Positions 6,849 through 16,845 of a stretch of 64,000 nucleotides of DNA are shown here, piece after piece. The notes below the pieces were generated by a model. The model saw only the letters and a list, made by a program, of their open reading frames with translations, made no database searches and was not told the DNA's origin. Source of the stretch: Kurthia senegalensis. GTDB taxonomy: Bacteria; Bacillota; Bacilli; Bacillales_A; Planococcaceae. The stretch is from positions 952,001-1,016,000 of the forward strand of contig NZ_HE611064.1 of the NCBI RefSeq assembly GCF_000285595.1, given 5' to 3'. Within the stretch, counting starts at the first letter, position 1, and every line of letters starts with the position of its first letter. Made by a program: the position numbers and the translations under genes.

Positions 6849-9347
6849 TTATTTCATAAATTGTTTTGATTCTTGATAAACGAATGTTGATTCGTAGTTG
6901 TATTTTTGAATATTCTCATAATTTGCTTGATCAAGATTCGTTACGACATATGAGCTACCTGAAAGCATTACTAATGGAATCACAAGTGTGTCTTTCAAAT
7001 CAAATGCCTTCCCAGCATTATTTGAAATCGCTGTACTTAATTGCGTATTAAACTCTTCGCGCAATGGTTCATACGACTTCGCATAAATACTTAACATGTA
7101 CACGAGCTCTTGGCGTGTCGTTACATTAGAAATTTCTTTCGTTAAATTGTATTTTCCAACATTTACTGAGTAAACGCTACCGAAGTACGCATTGTAATAT
7201 TCAACAAAATCCCACGTTGCTACGTATGATTTTAATGAATCCATCGGTGCTTTCACCAATGCTTTTACTGCTGCATTTGATTTTTCATAATCTGCAATGA
7301 CTAGCTTCGCCGCTGTGACTTTCGGTTTTTGTGCTACATAATTTGTCGCTAATTCTTTATAACCCATTTTATCTGTTAACGATAACGTACCAAACGCTTG
7401 TGCTTTCTTCATCAGTGTATCTGCATCTAATGTGTCTGTCGCTGTTTGAAGTTTTAATTTGAAGTCTGCGTCTGTTTGTAAATAATTACGTACAAGCTCT
7501 GATAATGCGCCATACTCGATTGTCAGCGTTTGTGCATTGCTAACTTTCGTTACGTCTAGCGTCGCATGTTTAACAGTGAAGTTATATCCTGTAAGCATCG
7601 CTTTTAGTCCTGCCATATCGTATTTCACTGATTTTTTAGCTGCTGACGATAACTCATCGTATGCATCAATCAGTTTTTGCACATCCGCTAAATTGTTCAC
7701 AGTAATCGACGTAAATTTTGGTGCATCTTTTTCGAATTCATAACCATCAATAACAGCTTGTAAGTTAGCTAGTGAAATTAAACCAACTCGGTCTGCATCC
7801 GTTAGCGTACCATACAATTCTAATAATTTTTTAGCTGACTCATAATTAGCTGCTGTTAACGTCGTGTAATCAGTATTAAGTGCTTTTTTGAATGATTCAT
7901 AGGCTGCTTGAAGCTTCGCAATATCAAACGTCACTTTATTTTTGTTCGCCTGTGACAGTGCCGCATATTGCTCTAACAACGCTTTTACTTCTTTTACATT
8001 ACTCCCAGATACAGTTGTAGCTGTGAACCCATTAATCGTATACAATGTCACGAGATCACGTAATGCTGTAATTGGATATGTCACTTTCGCTTTGTCTGCA
8101 TCTGATAACAATTCATAGGCTGCTAAAAGAGCTTTCGCATTAGTAATTGTCGTCGTATCTAACGTCGTATACGTTGGTGCATTATTAATTTGACCGAAAG
8201 ATTGTTTCATATCTGCTTCAAATTTCGCAAGTAATGCTTTTAATTGTTCGATATTCGCAGTTACTTTCGCTCGATCTGCTGCCGATAATTTATCGTAAGC
8301 TGTAAGTAACGCACGAACTTGGTCCGCATTATCAACTGTGATATTCGTAATAGTCGTTGTGTTTAATTCGGTAATTGTTTTCGTTGCTTCCGTTGTAGAA
8401 CCGCCGTCGTTATTACCGCCTCCATTGTCAGTACCACCGTTGTTGTTACCGCCTCCATTGTCAGTACCGCCGTTGTTGTTGCCTCCTCCATTGTCAGTAC
8501 CACCGTTGTTGTTACCGCCTCCATTGTCAGTACCACCGTTGTTATTACCGCCTCCTGTGTTACTATCTACCGTTCGAATAAATACACCTTTTTCGTAGTA
8601 ACCTAATACGCCATTGACAAACCCTGTACCTGTTAGCAATTTACCGTCTACATACACTTTCGAATTGTAAACAGCCGTTCCTACCGATTGCTTCGCTTTT
8701 GAATAAAGAATGCCACCATATACATAATTTGCTTTCGTATTCGGAATACCGTTTACATACAATTGATTACTGTAAATACCCGTTAATTTTTTACCAGCAT
8801 TGTAACGAACTTTTACGCCACTAATTGTGCGTACACCTTTAAACGCTTTCCCTTTGCTATAGTATTTTCCGTTATATTCACCGGTAAAGCTCGTTCCTTT
8901 ATAGTAAAGAACGCTACCTGATGTTTTATAACCTGTATATTTTTTCCCTTTATAATAAAGTGTGCCTTTATTTACTTTATATCCTGTAGCAAGCTTACCT
9001 TTTACGTATAACTTACCAGCATAAGTTGTTGTAACTGTCGATTTTTTCCCTTTGCTATACAATGTGCCTTTGTATAGTTTATTCCCCGTTGCTTTTTTCC
9101 CTTTGTAATACAGTGTACCTTTGTATAATGTATAGGCCGTTTTCTTCTTACCGTTGTAGTATAAAGTGCCTTTGTATACTTTGTATCCCTTAATTACTTT
9201 TTTCGTTTTAGCATTTACTAATTTACCTGATTTCACTTTATATGTTGTCGCCGCATTTGCTGCCAATGATGGTGTAATTGCTGTCGTTACAAGTAATGCT
9301 GATGTAAATGCTACTGTTGAATTTTTAACAATTTTCGAGTTCTTCAT
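6849..9347 (-). CDS. Large secreted repeat protein (surface or wall-associated)
   Basis: The protein has 832 residues. A signal peptide is clear (KNSKIVKNS, hydrophobic core to TPSLAANAA, cleavage near 30-33). Residues about 34-250 consist of degenerate repeats of about 20 residues around YKGTLYYKGKKATGYK, rich in Lys, Tyr and Gly, reminiscent of wall- or glycan-binding repeats. A flexible linker of five GGGNNNGGTDN units follows. The rest, to the end, is made of about six helical repeats of about 45 residues with the core ALLxAYxxLSxADKAKV, a pattern common in Firmicute surface proteins. There is no LPxTG motif, SLH domain or C-terminal membrane segment, so anchoring would have to come from the basic repeats. 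AGGAGG lies 9 nt before ATG. No enzymatic domain is seen; I infer an adhesive or structural role. Confidence 0.75.
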   Translation of the reverse strand: MKNSKIVKNSTVAFTSALLVTTAITPSLAANAATTYKVKSGKLVNAKTKKVIKGYKVYKGTLYYNGKKKTAYTLYKGTLYYKGKKATGNKLYKGTLYSKGKKSTVTTTYAGKLYVKGKLATGYKVNKGTLYYKGKKYTGYKTSGSVLYYKGTSFTGEYNGKYYSKGKAFKGVRTISGVKVRYNAGKKLTGIYSNQLYVNGIPNTKANYVYGGILYSKAKQSVGTAVYNSKVYVDGKLLTGTGFVNGVLGYYEKGVFIRTVDSNTGGGNNNGGTDNGGGNNNGGTDNGGGNNNGGTDNGGGNNNGGTDNGGGNNDGGSTTEATKTITELNTTTITNITVDNADQVRALLTAYDKLSAADRAKVTANIEQLKALLAKFEADMKQSFGQINNAPTYTTLDTTTITNAKALLAAYELLSDADKAKVTYPITALRDLVTLYTINGFTATTVSGSNVKEVKALLEQYAALSQANKNKVTFDIAKLQAAYESFKKALNTDYTTLTAANYESAKKLLELYGTLTDADRVGLISLANLQAVIDGYEFEKDAPKFTSITVNNLADVQKLIDAYDELSSAAKKSVKYDMAGLKAMLTGYNFTVKHATLDVTKVSNAQTLTIEYGALSELVRNYLQTDADFKLKLQTATDTLDADTLMKKAQAFGTLSLTDKMGYKELATNYVAQKPKVTAAKLVIADYEKSNAAVKALVKAPMDSLKSYVATWDFVEYYNAYFGSVYSVNVGKYNLTKEISNVTTRQELVYMLSIYAKSYEPLREEFNTQLSTAISNNAGKAFDLKDTLVIPLVMLSGSSYVVTNLDQANYENIQKYNYESTFVYQESKQFMK
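8401..8555 (-). repeat. 33-bp tandem repeat encoding the Gly/Asn linker
   Basis: About five in-frame copies of a 33-bp unit encode GGGNNNGGTDN, nearly identical at DNA level. Such an array can change copy number by slippage, which would change linker length without breaking the frame. Confidence 0.85.
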
Positions 9348-9362
9348 AATTTGAGAACCTCC

Positions 9363-9679
9363 TTCAAGTAATGGTCATTCTAAAACTTTCTAGTATTTTT
9401 TATCACCTTATGCTCATTAATAAACATTATTTTATAACTATTAATTTTCTCTTTTTTATAATTATTTTAAGTAAAAATGATGATTAATTGCATTAAATCA
9501 ACGTTTTTAACCTTTATAAACGAAACAAAATGAAAAATAATTGATTCCTTAGAATTATTAAATTATTTTTAAATTATTTATTGAAAAGCCTTGTTTTTTT
9601 ACATTAAATGTAAAATTATGTATAGAAAAATTTTTTTAGGGCTAAAGACCTTATACGATAGAAAGCAAAAAAACGACAA
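9363..9679. other. AT-rich non-coding stretch upstream of the secreted protein gene
   Basis: About 320 bp of very AT-rich sequence without a supportable ORF. It should contain the promoter and a long leader for the secreted protein; I could not pick out one convincing -35/-10 pair. Confidence 0.4.
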
Positions 9680-9716
9680 AAAAAGGTTCGTAATCGAGTA
9701 GATTACGAACCTTTTT
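9680..9716 (-). terminator. Terminator of the MMPL-nitroreductase operon
   Basis: Stem AAAGGTTCGTAATC / GATTACGAACCTTT (14 bp, 5-nt loop), with A-rich flank on the plus strand that reads as a T-run on the minus strand. Confidence 0.85.
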
Positions 9717-9736
9717 ATAAAGCGTAAATTTATTAT

Positions 9737-10309
9737 TTATTCACCGAAGAACGTGACGATTTCTTCTGCTGATTTACGAGGTTTTTTTGCAGGTACTTTA
9801 TCGAAATAACCTAATTGAACCATCGCAATAACACGTTCAGCAGGTTTAGCACCGATTGCTTCAATAAATTCTGGACTATCTAGCCAAGTTGGATTTTTCC
9901 AAATAGAACCGATACCACGGTCCCAAGCAAGAAGCATCATATTTTGAATAAAGCAGCTCGCTGCCGCGAAATCTTCCGTACGTTCATGCTGACGTAAATC
10001 TTCTGGTACAACGACGAATGCATATGCACCCGGCGTTAAAAATTTCGTCATTTTATGTTCGATTTCTTCTGCTGATAAGCGTTCATGATTCGGTATCGTG
10101 ACGTTACGAATGACTTCTAACACTTTCGGTAAGCCTTCCCCAACGCCTAAAATAACGCGCCAAGGTTGGCGATTTTTATGATTCGGTGCCCATACAGCAT
10201 CGTCAATAATATCTAGTAGATCTTGTGCATCTACAGGTTGTTTGTTAAATACACCGACAGATCGACGTTCTAAAATTGCTTCTCTAATCGTTAAAGCTTG
10301 TTCATTCAC
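9737..10309 (-). CDS. Nitroreductase-family flavoprotein
   Basis: The 190-residue protein has the nitroreductase fold: FMN-binding start RRSVGVFNKQPV, RQPWRV after the first helices, the central helix region DFAAASCFIQNMMLLAWDRGIGSIW, and a C-terminal strand with VIAMVQLGYFDKVP. These enzymes use FMN and NAD(P)H to reduce nitro compounds, quinones or similar electrophiles in the cytoplasm. GTG 10309 is chosen because AGGAG lies 8 nt upstream; a longer frame to 10357 has no ribosome binding site. It lies 63 bp downstream of the MMPL gene on the same strand, so the two form an operon. Confidence 0.85.
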   Translation of the reverse strand: MNEQALTIREAILERRSVGVFNKQPVDAQDLLDIIDDAVWAPNHKNRQPWRVILGVGEGLPKVLEVIRNVTIPNHERLSAEEIEHKMTKFLTPGAYAFVVVPEDLRQHERTEDFAAASCFIQNMMLLAWDRGIGSIWKNPTWLDSPEFIEAIGAKPAERVIAMVQLGYFDKVPAKKPRKSAEEIVTFFGE

Positions 10310-10372
10310 CTTAATCACTCCTAAAGACTCTTTTCGTTTCCACGATACCACACTCAATACAAAAGATAAAAC

Positions 10373-12583
10373 TTATTCGTCAACTTTCTTTTTCCAAAGT
10401 TTACCTGGCCAAAATGCGAAACGTCCGAATAATGTCATTAATGCTGGTACGAGTAGAGGACGAACAATAAACGTATCTAAAAGCACACCAAGTGCTGTAA
10501 TAATACCGAATTGTACGAGTGCTTGAATTGGTAATGTACCAAGTACAGCAAATGTCCCTGCTAAAATTAAACCAGCAGATGTAATGACACTCCCTGTATA
10601 TTTCACACCTTCTGCGACCGCTTGTTTCAACGGTTTCTCTTTACGACGTTGCCAAATTTCAGAAACCATGAAGATGTTGTAATCGACTCCGAGTGCAACG
10701 GAGAATACGAACGTATACAGTGGAATCGAACCTTGAATCGCTTCGACACCCATACCGTAATGTAAAATTAACCATCCGAGTCCAAGTGCAGAGAAGTACG
10801 ATAATAGAACGGTTGCCATTAAGAAAATCGTCGCTGTAATCGAACGTAAGTAAACGAGTAATAATATCGCAATCAATGCAATGATTACGGGCATGATCAC
10901 TTTCTCATCTGCAGAAATCACTTGCATTTCATCGTATTGTGAAGCTGTTTCTCCACCAATCCATACGTTGGATTTAGCATCGCTCACCCCAGCTTCTTTT
11001 AACAAAGAAACTGTTTCTGCTTTAATTTTTGGAATTTGATCTAGTGATTCTGAAGAGTAAGGATTTTCTTTCAAATCAAGTTCATACAATTGAATGTTTG
11101 AATCTTTCTCCCCAACTCTTTTCTCTGTAACAGAAGCTGCAAAACTTAATGCTTCTAAATCTTTTTGTAAATCTACATCTTTGCCATCTGTATCAACGAC
11201 AACTTGAACGGGCGCTAATTCACCTGCAGAGAAGTTTTTCTCTACTAATGAGTAGCCTTCACGTGATGTCATATCTTCCGGGAAAGAAGATAAAATATCG
11301 AATGTAAATTTAATCTTCGGTGCAAAAGCAGCTAATGAACCGAGTAAAATAACTGTCACAAGTGCTACGACAATTGGTTTTTTCGTCGTAAATTTACCGA
11401 CCGCATGACTAAATTTATGTTTCGGACGATGTTGTTTAAAAGGTTTATTTTTCGCTGTTGCACGTTGTTGTTCCATTTTTTCTGTACGTGGAATAAATGG
11501 CCAAAACGCTGCTCGACCGATTAGTACAAGAATAGCTGGTAATACGATTAAAGCAGTAATCCCCATAATTAACACGCCGAAGCTAAATGGAATGGCAAAA
11601 CGTTCAAACGTACCGTAATCTGCTAAACCAAGTGTCGCTAAACCGATTACAACTGTTAATGCGCTCATTAAGATCGCACCGCCTGATTCTTTAATAGCTT
11701 GTGCCATCGCTTTGCCTTTATCTTCGAACAGTAATAATGTTTCACGATATTTAGAAATTAAGAATAAACAATAATCTGTCCCTGCCCCGAAGAGCAATAC
11801 GGTCATAATCGAGACGGCTTGTGCATCTTTGTCCACGATGCCATGTTCCGCCATAAAACCAAGTGCTGGGCTAATAACGCCATATGCTAAAACGACCGCA
11901 ATAATTGGAATAATTGCTAATAATGGTGAACGGTAAATTAAAATTAATAATACGAGTACGAGTAATACCGTCGCAATCATTAATTTCACGTCTGCACTAG
12001 CGAATAATCCTGTCGCATCTACTGAAATTGCAACCGGACCTGTGTAACGTAAGTTTAATTCATCATTCTTTTCATAATTGCCTTCTAATGAAACGTCACC
12101 TTTCACACGCTTCGTAATTTCTTCTAATCCTTGTTTGTAAGCATCTGTATTGGCATCTTTATCGAAAAATACAGGTGTTACGAGTGTTTTCCCATTTTCA
12201 GACACGCTGCTCATTAATGCTTGTGCAGGTGCTTTATATAGAGGAGGTACGAGCGATTGAGACTTCACTGGATTGTCATCTAAGTCTTTATATAAGTCTA
12301 AAACTTTTTGAAGGTCCTCTTGTTTCAATCCTTCTTCTCTATGCCATACGAGTAAAAGTGGCACTCCCGAGTCGTTCGGGAATTGTTCTTCTACAATTTT
12401 AGCCGCTTGTTTAGACATCTCTGTGTCTTTTAAGTTTTCAGTTGCTACGTTGTCCACACTATTAATTTGTGGCCAACTGAATGTAAACACAGCAACGAGA
12501 ACAACCCAAAATAAAAGCGATAACCAACGACCCTTTTTACTTGAAACTAATTCTCCCCATAATTCTATTGGGCTCTTCTTCAT
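10373..12583 (-). CDS. MMPL/RND-superfamily transporter
   Basis: The protein has 736 residues with the typical doubled layout: one N-terminal helix (about 18-37), a large extracellular loop, a block of five helices (about 200-365), then the same again (helix near 400-418, loop, helices about 555-725). The conserved transmembrane acidic/tyrosine motifs that carry protons are present in both halves (GAGTDYCLFLISKYRE and VALGVDYNIFMVSEIW). Similar to B. subtilis YdfJ/YdgH. Such proteins export lipids, antibiotics or other hydrophobic compounds using the proton gradient. ATG 12583 has AGGAGG 7 nt upstream. The divergent tetR gene is its likely repressor. Confidence 0.9.
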   Translation of the reverse strand: MKKSPIELWGELVSSKKGRWLSLLFWVVLVAVFTFSWPQINSVDNVATENLKDTEMSKQAAKIVEEQFPNDSGVPLLLVWHREEGLKQEDLQKVLDLYKDLDDNPVKSQSLVPPLYKAPAQALMSSVSENGKTLVTPVFFDKDANTDAYKQGLEEITKRVKGDVSLEGNYEKNDELNLRYTGPVAISVDATGLFASADVKLMIATVLLVLVLLILIYRSPLLAIIPIIAVVLAYGVISPALGFMAEHGIVDKDAQAVSIMTVLLFGAGTDYCLFLISKYRETLLLFEDKGKAMAQAIKESGGAILMSALTVVIGLATLGLADYGTFERFAIPFSFGVLIMGITALIVLPAILVLIGRAAFWPFIPRTEKMEQQRATAKNKPFKQHRPKHKFSHAVGKFTTKKPIVVALVTVILLGSLAAFAPKIKFTFDILSSFPEDMTSREGYSLVEKNFSAGELAPVQVVVDTDGKDVDLQKDLEALSFAASVTEKRVGEKDSNIQLYELDLKENPYSSESLDQIPKIKAETVSLLKEAGVSDAKSNVWIGGETASQYDEMQVISADEKVIMPVIIALIAILLLVYLRSITATIFLMATVLLSYFSALGLGWLILHYGMGVEAIQGSIPLYTFVFSVALGVDYNIFMVSEIWQRRKEKPLKQAVAEGVKYTGSVITSAGLILAGTFAVLGTLPIQALVQFGIITALGVLLDTFIVRPLLVPALMTLFGRFAFWPGKLWKKKVDE

Positions 12584-12727
12584 CGAATTCCTCCTAACAT
12601 ATAGTTAAATATCATTGCCTATTCATTATATATACCGAGTGGTTAATTTTACAATCATTATGTTCCTAACAGATTCAGAGTGATGTTATAATAAGAGTAT
12701 GAATCTACACAGAAACGAGGGAATTTT

Positions 12728-13354
12728 ATGGCTACAGAACATAGTCGTCCACTCGGCCGTCCGAAAAAAGAATCTCAAAAAACCCCACTGCGTCAACAAA
12801 TTTTATATACAGCTACACAACAATTTATGCTACAAGGCTTTAAGGAAGTCTCAATGAACTTAATCGCCGAAAAAAGTAATGTAACGAAAGCAACAATTTA
12901 TTATTATTTCGATTCAAAAGCGACTCTATTTACCGAAATGATCGTACAGCTTATGGAACGTATTCGAAAAATGACAGAAAAAATTTTAAATGACATACAA
13001 CTTTCATTTAAAGATCGTCTCGTGATACTAGTCGAAAATCATATGAAAGCAACAGCTGATTTAGAAATCCAAAAATTCATCCGCGATGCAGAACCTTCTT
13101 TAGGCGACCATAATTTACGCCAAGTTCATCAATCTGAACAACAAATGAATGACGTGATACGTCTAGCCTTTGAAAGAGAAATGAAGCTCGGAACGATTCC
13201 TCCTCAAAATAGCCTATTCGTTTTGCAAACCTTTTTATCTCTTTTAAACGTCGGTCGCTACAAAGACTTTAACAATAAACCACTTTTCCCAGACCATCAC
13301 CTCGGTGCTCAAAAAGTGATCGACTTTTTCTGGGCAGGTTTGTTCGCAAAATAA
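12728..13354 (+). CDS. TetR-family regulator, probable repressor of the MMPL operon
   Basis: The protein has 208 residues with an N-terminal TetR helix-turn-helix (about 24-70: ILYTATQQFMLQGFKEVSMNLIAEKSNVTKATIYYYFDSKATLFTEM). The remaining helical part is the ligand and dimerisation domain; the final region resembles AefR-like C-termini. It is transcribed away from the MMPL transporter with 144 bp between the starts, the common arrangement for a TetR repressor controlling an efflux pump. ACGAGGG lies 7 nt before ATG. I could not define an operator palindrome with confidence. Confidence 0.9.
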   Translation: MATEHSRPLGRPKKESQKTPLRQQILYTATQQFMLQGFKEVSMNLIAEKSNVTKATIYYYFDSKATLFTEMIVQLMERIRKMTEKILNDIQLSFKDRLVILVENHMKATADLEIQKFIRDAEPSLGDHNLRQVHQSEQQMNDVIRLAFEREMKLGTIPPQNSLFVLQTFLSLLNVGRYKDFNNKPLFPDHHLGAQKVIDFFWAGLFAK

Positions 13355-13445
13355 TTTTATGTTTCCTACGTTAATGAGCGAATATTACACATGTTTTTTG
13401 CTACAATATAGGTAATTATTTTTAATGGGAAAGGATGTTTCGAAA

Positions 13446-14474
13446 TTGACACAGCACGCTGAAAAAGAATTGCTAGAAGCTACACTCCTTTGTGACCACA
13501 AAGGGAACTTAAATCCTCAAGCAATTGGTTACGCCCGTAAACCTCTGATTACAAGTAATTTAAAAGGGCATTTTATGCGTAAGAAGAAATGGAATTATTG
13601 GTGTGTTTTTGGAGATGAAATTTTATTTTCTGCAACGATTAGCCATCTCGATTATGCTGCTGTTTGTTTCGTTTATTTTTTAGAATACGAAACGCAACGC
13701 TTTTTCGAAAAAACGATTACATTACCACCCATTTCAAAACGTGTAAAAATGTCACAGGATGTATTAGAAACCGTCATTTGCAAAGATTCCGACATCTCAA
13801 TTTCCATTACCTATAATGGCATAAATGAAACGTATTTAACCGTTCATATTGAAGATTTCGACGATGACGTACTCGATGCAAAATTAACAATCCAACATCT
13901 TGATGAAGATGATTCTTTAAATGTCGTCATTCCTTGGAATCGCCAAACATTCCAATTTACAGCGAAACACCATACGCTCCCAACTTCCGGTACAGTAACA
14001 CTCGGTGAAAAAATGTACACGTTTGAACCGAGAGAATCTTTCGCTGTACTCGACTACGGACGTGGTGTTTGGCCAAGAGAATCGACTTGGAACTGGGGAA
14101 TGGCTTCTCAAAGACTTGGTTTCCACCGCGTCGGCTTAAATCTCGGTGGGCAGTGGACGGATGGTACGGGCATGACTGAAAATGCCATCTTCATCGATGG
14201 GCATATGTCGAAAATCCACGAAGACGTATTGTTTATTTACGATGAGAAAGATTTAATGAAGCCGTGGAAAATTCATACACGTTTCTCTGACGACGTAAAT
14301 CTAACATTCACTCCTTTCTTCGAACGCGTTGCTGAAACCGATGCAAAAGTGATTAAGTCATCCGTCCATCAAATGGTCGGCTACTACAACGGTAAAGTGA
14401 AATTAGATAACGGAGCGTACTTCCACATACAGCAACTACTCGGAACGTGTGAAGACCATGCTGCTAAGTGGTAA
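13446..14474 (+). CDS. DUF2804-family protein
   Basis: The protein has about 342 residues, matching the DUF2804 family from its start (LLEATLLCDHKGNLNPQAIGYARKPL) to the middle (LDYGRGVWPRESTWNWGMASQRL, GLNLGGQWTDGTGMTENAIFIDG). The fold is predicted beta-rich and distantly lipocalin-like; no biochemical role is established. No signal peptide or membrane segment is visible. I chose TTG 13446 because AAAGGA lies about 10 nt upstream; ATG 13425 would add seven residues but has no ribosome binding site. A terminator follows. Confidence 0.85.
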   Translation: MTQHAEKELLEATLLCDHKGNLNPQAIGYARKPLITSNLKGHFMRKKKWNYWCVFGDEILFSATISHLDYAAVCFVYFLEYETQRFFEKTITLPPISKRVKMSQDVLETVICKDSDISISITYNGINETYLTVHIEDFDDDVLDAKLTIQHLDEDDSLNVVIPWNRQTFQFTAKHHTLPTSGTVTLGEKMYTFEPRESFAVLDYGRGVWPRESTWNWGMASQRLGFHRVGLNLGGQWTDGTGMTENAIFIDGHMSKIHEDVLFIYDEKDLMKPWKIHTRFSDDVNLTFTPFFERVAETDAKVIKSSVHQMVGYYNGKVKLDNGAYFHIQQLLGTCEDHAAKW

Positions 14475-14495
14475 ACTAATACAATAACGGAACGG

Positions 14496-14530
14496 AAAGA
14501 GAGGTATACATTTACCCTCTCTTTTTTTAT
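14496..14530 (+). terminator. Terminator after the DUF2804 gene
   Basis: Stem AAAGAGAGGTA / TACCCTCTCTTT with one bulge, followed by T7. Confidence 0.85.
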
Positions 14531-14582
14531 CTGTAAAAAAGCGTATAGTAAAAAGTATGATTTTGAAACGGAGGAACATACG

Positions 14583-16793
14583 ATGCAACATCCCGAATTT
14601 GAACAAGAACAGCAACATTTAGCTTACGTAAAACATTTCATGGCGAATGTTCTAAAAGAATCTGCACAAGATCTCGTTAACGCACAAGATAATATTCGCA
14701 AATCTATGGCAGACCTTGAATATTTAGATTCTAGTTCTAGCTATTTAAATATTTTAACGAATTCCCGTTTCTTCGATATGGCACGAGAACAAAAAGAAGG
14801 CTTAGAAGCAATTATTCAAAAGCCTTATTTCGCACGAATTCACTTTCAAAAAGACGGGGAATTCGCTGAAAAATTGTATATTGGCAAAACGTCTTTATTT
14901 GACCGTGAAACGCAAGACCCGGTCATCGTCGATTGGCGCTCCCCTGTCGCTAACGTTTATTATGACGGACGACTCGGCGATTTAACGTACGATGTAAACG
15001 GCGAAGAAATGAACGGTCATCTTTTTGCGAAACGTCAGTATAAAATTGAAAAAGGCAAATTATTAAGCGTGCGTGATGTCGATTTAACGACGAATGACGA
15101 GCTGCTACAAGATGCGCTTTCAGGAAAAGCCGACGTCCGTTTAACGGAAATCGTCTCAACGATTCAAGCAGAGCAAAACGAAATTATTCGTGCCCATTTA
15201 AAACAACCCATCATCGTACAAGGAGCCGCTGGTTCAGGTAAAACGACTATTGCGTTGCACCGTATTTCTTACTTTTTATATACGATGGGCGAACATTTCA
15301 ACGCAGATCAGCTAATGATTTTAGCACCAAACCATTTATTTATCGATTATATCGGAGACGTACTTCCCGAACTTGGTGTCGGTAAAATACGACAAGAAAC
15401 ATTCGCTTCTTACGTCATGCAAGCGACAAAATTGAAGCTAAAAATCCAAGACCCAAATGTGTATTTGGAACAACTTGTTCAAGCACAAGCGTCGGAAAAA
15501 GACCTTGTAACGACACGTTTGAAAGGCTCAATGGAATACCGTGACATCATGCAAAATTACGTAGATCAAATTGCACGTGACATCGCTGTACAATTCGAAG
15601 ATGTTTATATCGACAAATATCGTATTATGCGTGCGAGTCATCTACAAGAGCTATTTTTAGAAGACTACGTATACTTACCAATTGAAGAGCGCATTCAAAA
15701 ATTAAAATCAGTTATTCAAAGTCACGTACGTCAAAAACGAAAACAAATTGTGTATACATTGAACAAAAAATACGATGACATTATCGGAAAAGCGCTGAAT
15801 ATTTTCAACGATGAACGCCGTAAAAAAGAAGTAACGCGCTGGATTGATGAACGAGACGAACGCATTCCCGCAATCGAAAAAGAAGCGAAATCAACAGCGT
15901 CTAACTATATGAAACGTTTCTCAAAATACAACATTAAAAAACTGTATCGTGCCTTCTTAACAGAAGATGCTGTGCAACAGCAAATCGCACCGCAGTGGAC
16001 GAAAAAACAACGCATATCATTCCAAAAAGAACATGCGAAAGAACAATGGACGAACGAAGATTTAGCTGCGCTATTTTTTTTACATGCGAAAATTAAAGGT
16101 ATTAAGCCTGAGCATAAAATACGCGTCGTCTTTATCGATGAAGTGCAAGATTATAGTTTATTCCAACTTGCTGCCTTAAAAGAAGGACTCGATACGGATA
16201 TGTTTACGATTGTCGGAGATTTAGCACAAGGGATTCATAGTTATCGTTCCTTAACAAATTGGGAAGATGTCCAAGCACTGTTCCCACGTGCCAGTTATAA
16301 AACACTCCAAAAAAGTTATCGTACGACGATCGAAATTATGGCTGTAGCGAATGAAATTTTAAGTCAAATGGATGAAGATTTACCACTCGTTGAGCCCGTC
16401 GTTCGACACGGTTTACAACCCGCTTTCCATGAAGAAACGACATGGAATACGGAAACGATTGTGACGTTATTTAACGATATTAAACAACGGCATCAATCGA
16501 TTGCGCTCATTTGTAAGACGAGTGCTGAAGCAAAAAAAATCGCCGCTTCTCTCACGAACGTACTCGACGTTCAATTATTAGACGGTGCACAAGGAATTGA
16601 TCAAGAAAAACTGTTGATCGTTCCGAGCCACTTAGCGAAAGGTCTTGAATTCGATGCCGTCATGATCGTTAGTAGTGAAGAAGGTTATAGAGACGTACCT
16701 TTAGAACGTAAATTATTATACGTTGCGATGACTCGTTCTATGCATGAATTACATTTAATCGGTCCATCTAAACAGCATTTCTTATTACAGTAA
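14583..16793 (+). CDS. helD: HelD-type superfamily 1 ATPase, RNA polymerase recycling factor
   Basis: The protein has 736 residues (B. subtilis HelD 774). The N-terminal coiled coil (about 1-70) is the arm that enters the polymerase secondary channel. Then come the 1A domain with Walker A GAAGSGKTT (about 214-222), a long helical insert (about 330-480), Walker B VVFIDEVQDYS, motif III GDLAQGIHSYRS, and C-terminal motifs KGLEFDAVMI and YVAMTRSMHELHL. HelD uses ATP to strip stalled or non-specific RNA polymerase from DNA; some homologues give rifampicin tolerance. The gene stands alone between terminators with GGAGG before ATG. The main alternative, a UvrD/Rep-type helicase, is less likely because of the N-terminal coiled coil. 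Confidence 0.88.
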   Translation: MQHPEFEQEQQHLAYVKHFMANVLKESAQDLVNAQDNIRKSMADLEYLDSSSSYLNILTNSRFFDMAREQKEGLEAIIQKPYFARIHFQKDGEFAEKLYIGKTSLFDRETQDPVIVDWRSPVANVYYDGRLGDLTYDVNGEEMNGHLFAKRQYKIEKGKLLSVRDVDLTTNDELLQDALSGKADVRLTEIVSTIQAEQNEIIRAHLKQPIIVQGAAGSGKTTIALHRISYFLYTMGEHFNADQLMILAPNHLFIDYIGDVLPELGVGKIRQETFASYVMQATKLKLKIQDPNVYLEQLVQAQASEKDLVTTRLKGSMEYRDIMQNYVDQIARDIAVQFEDVYIDKYRIMRASHLQELFLEDYVYLPIEERIQKLKSVIQSHVRQKRKQIVYTLNKKYDDIIGKALNIFNDERRKKEVTRWIDERDERIPAIEKEAKSTASNYMKRFSKYNIKKLYRAFLTEDAVQQQIAPQWTKKQRISFQKEHAKEQWTNEDLAALFFLHAKIKGIKPEHKIRVVFIDEVQDYSLFQLAALKEGLDTDMFTIVGDLAQGIHSYRSLTNWEDVQALFPRASYKTLQKSYRTTIEIMAVANEILSQMDEDLPLVEPVVRHGLQPAFHEETTWNTETIVTLFNDIKQRHQSIALICKTSAEAKKIAASLTNVLDVQLLDGAQGIDQEKLLIVPSHLAKGLEFDAVMIVSSEEGYRDVPLERKLLYVAMTRSMHELHLIGPSKQHFLLQ

Positions 16794-16796
16794 ATC

Positions 16797-16836
16797 AAAA
16801 AGGCAAGGATGATTAGTTCATCCTTGCCTTTTTTCG
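16797..16836. terminator. Terminator between helD and the convergent GNAT gene
   Basis: Stem AAGGCAAGGATGA / TCATCCTTGCCTT (13 bp, 5-nt loop) flanked by A and T runs, so it can serve both genes. Confidence 0.9.
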
Positions 16837-16845
16837 TTCATTAAT

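Noticed and set aside
8338..8598. Plus-strand ORF rich in Pro-Leu repeats (PPLSVPPLLLPP).
   Set aside because: It is the antisense of the GGGNNNGGTDN linker of the secreted protein; no start signals.
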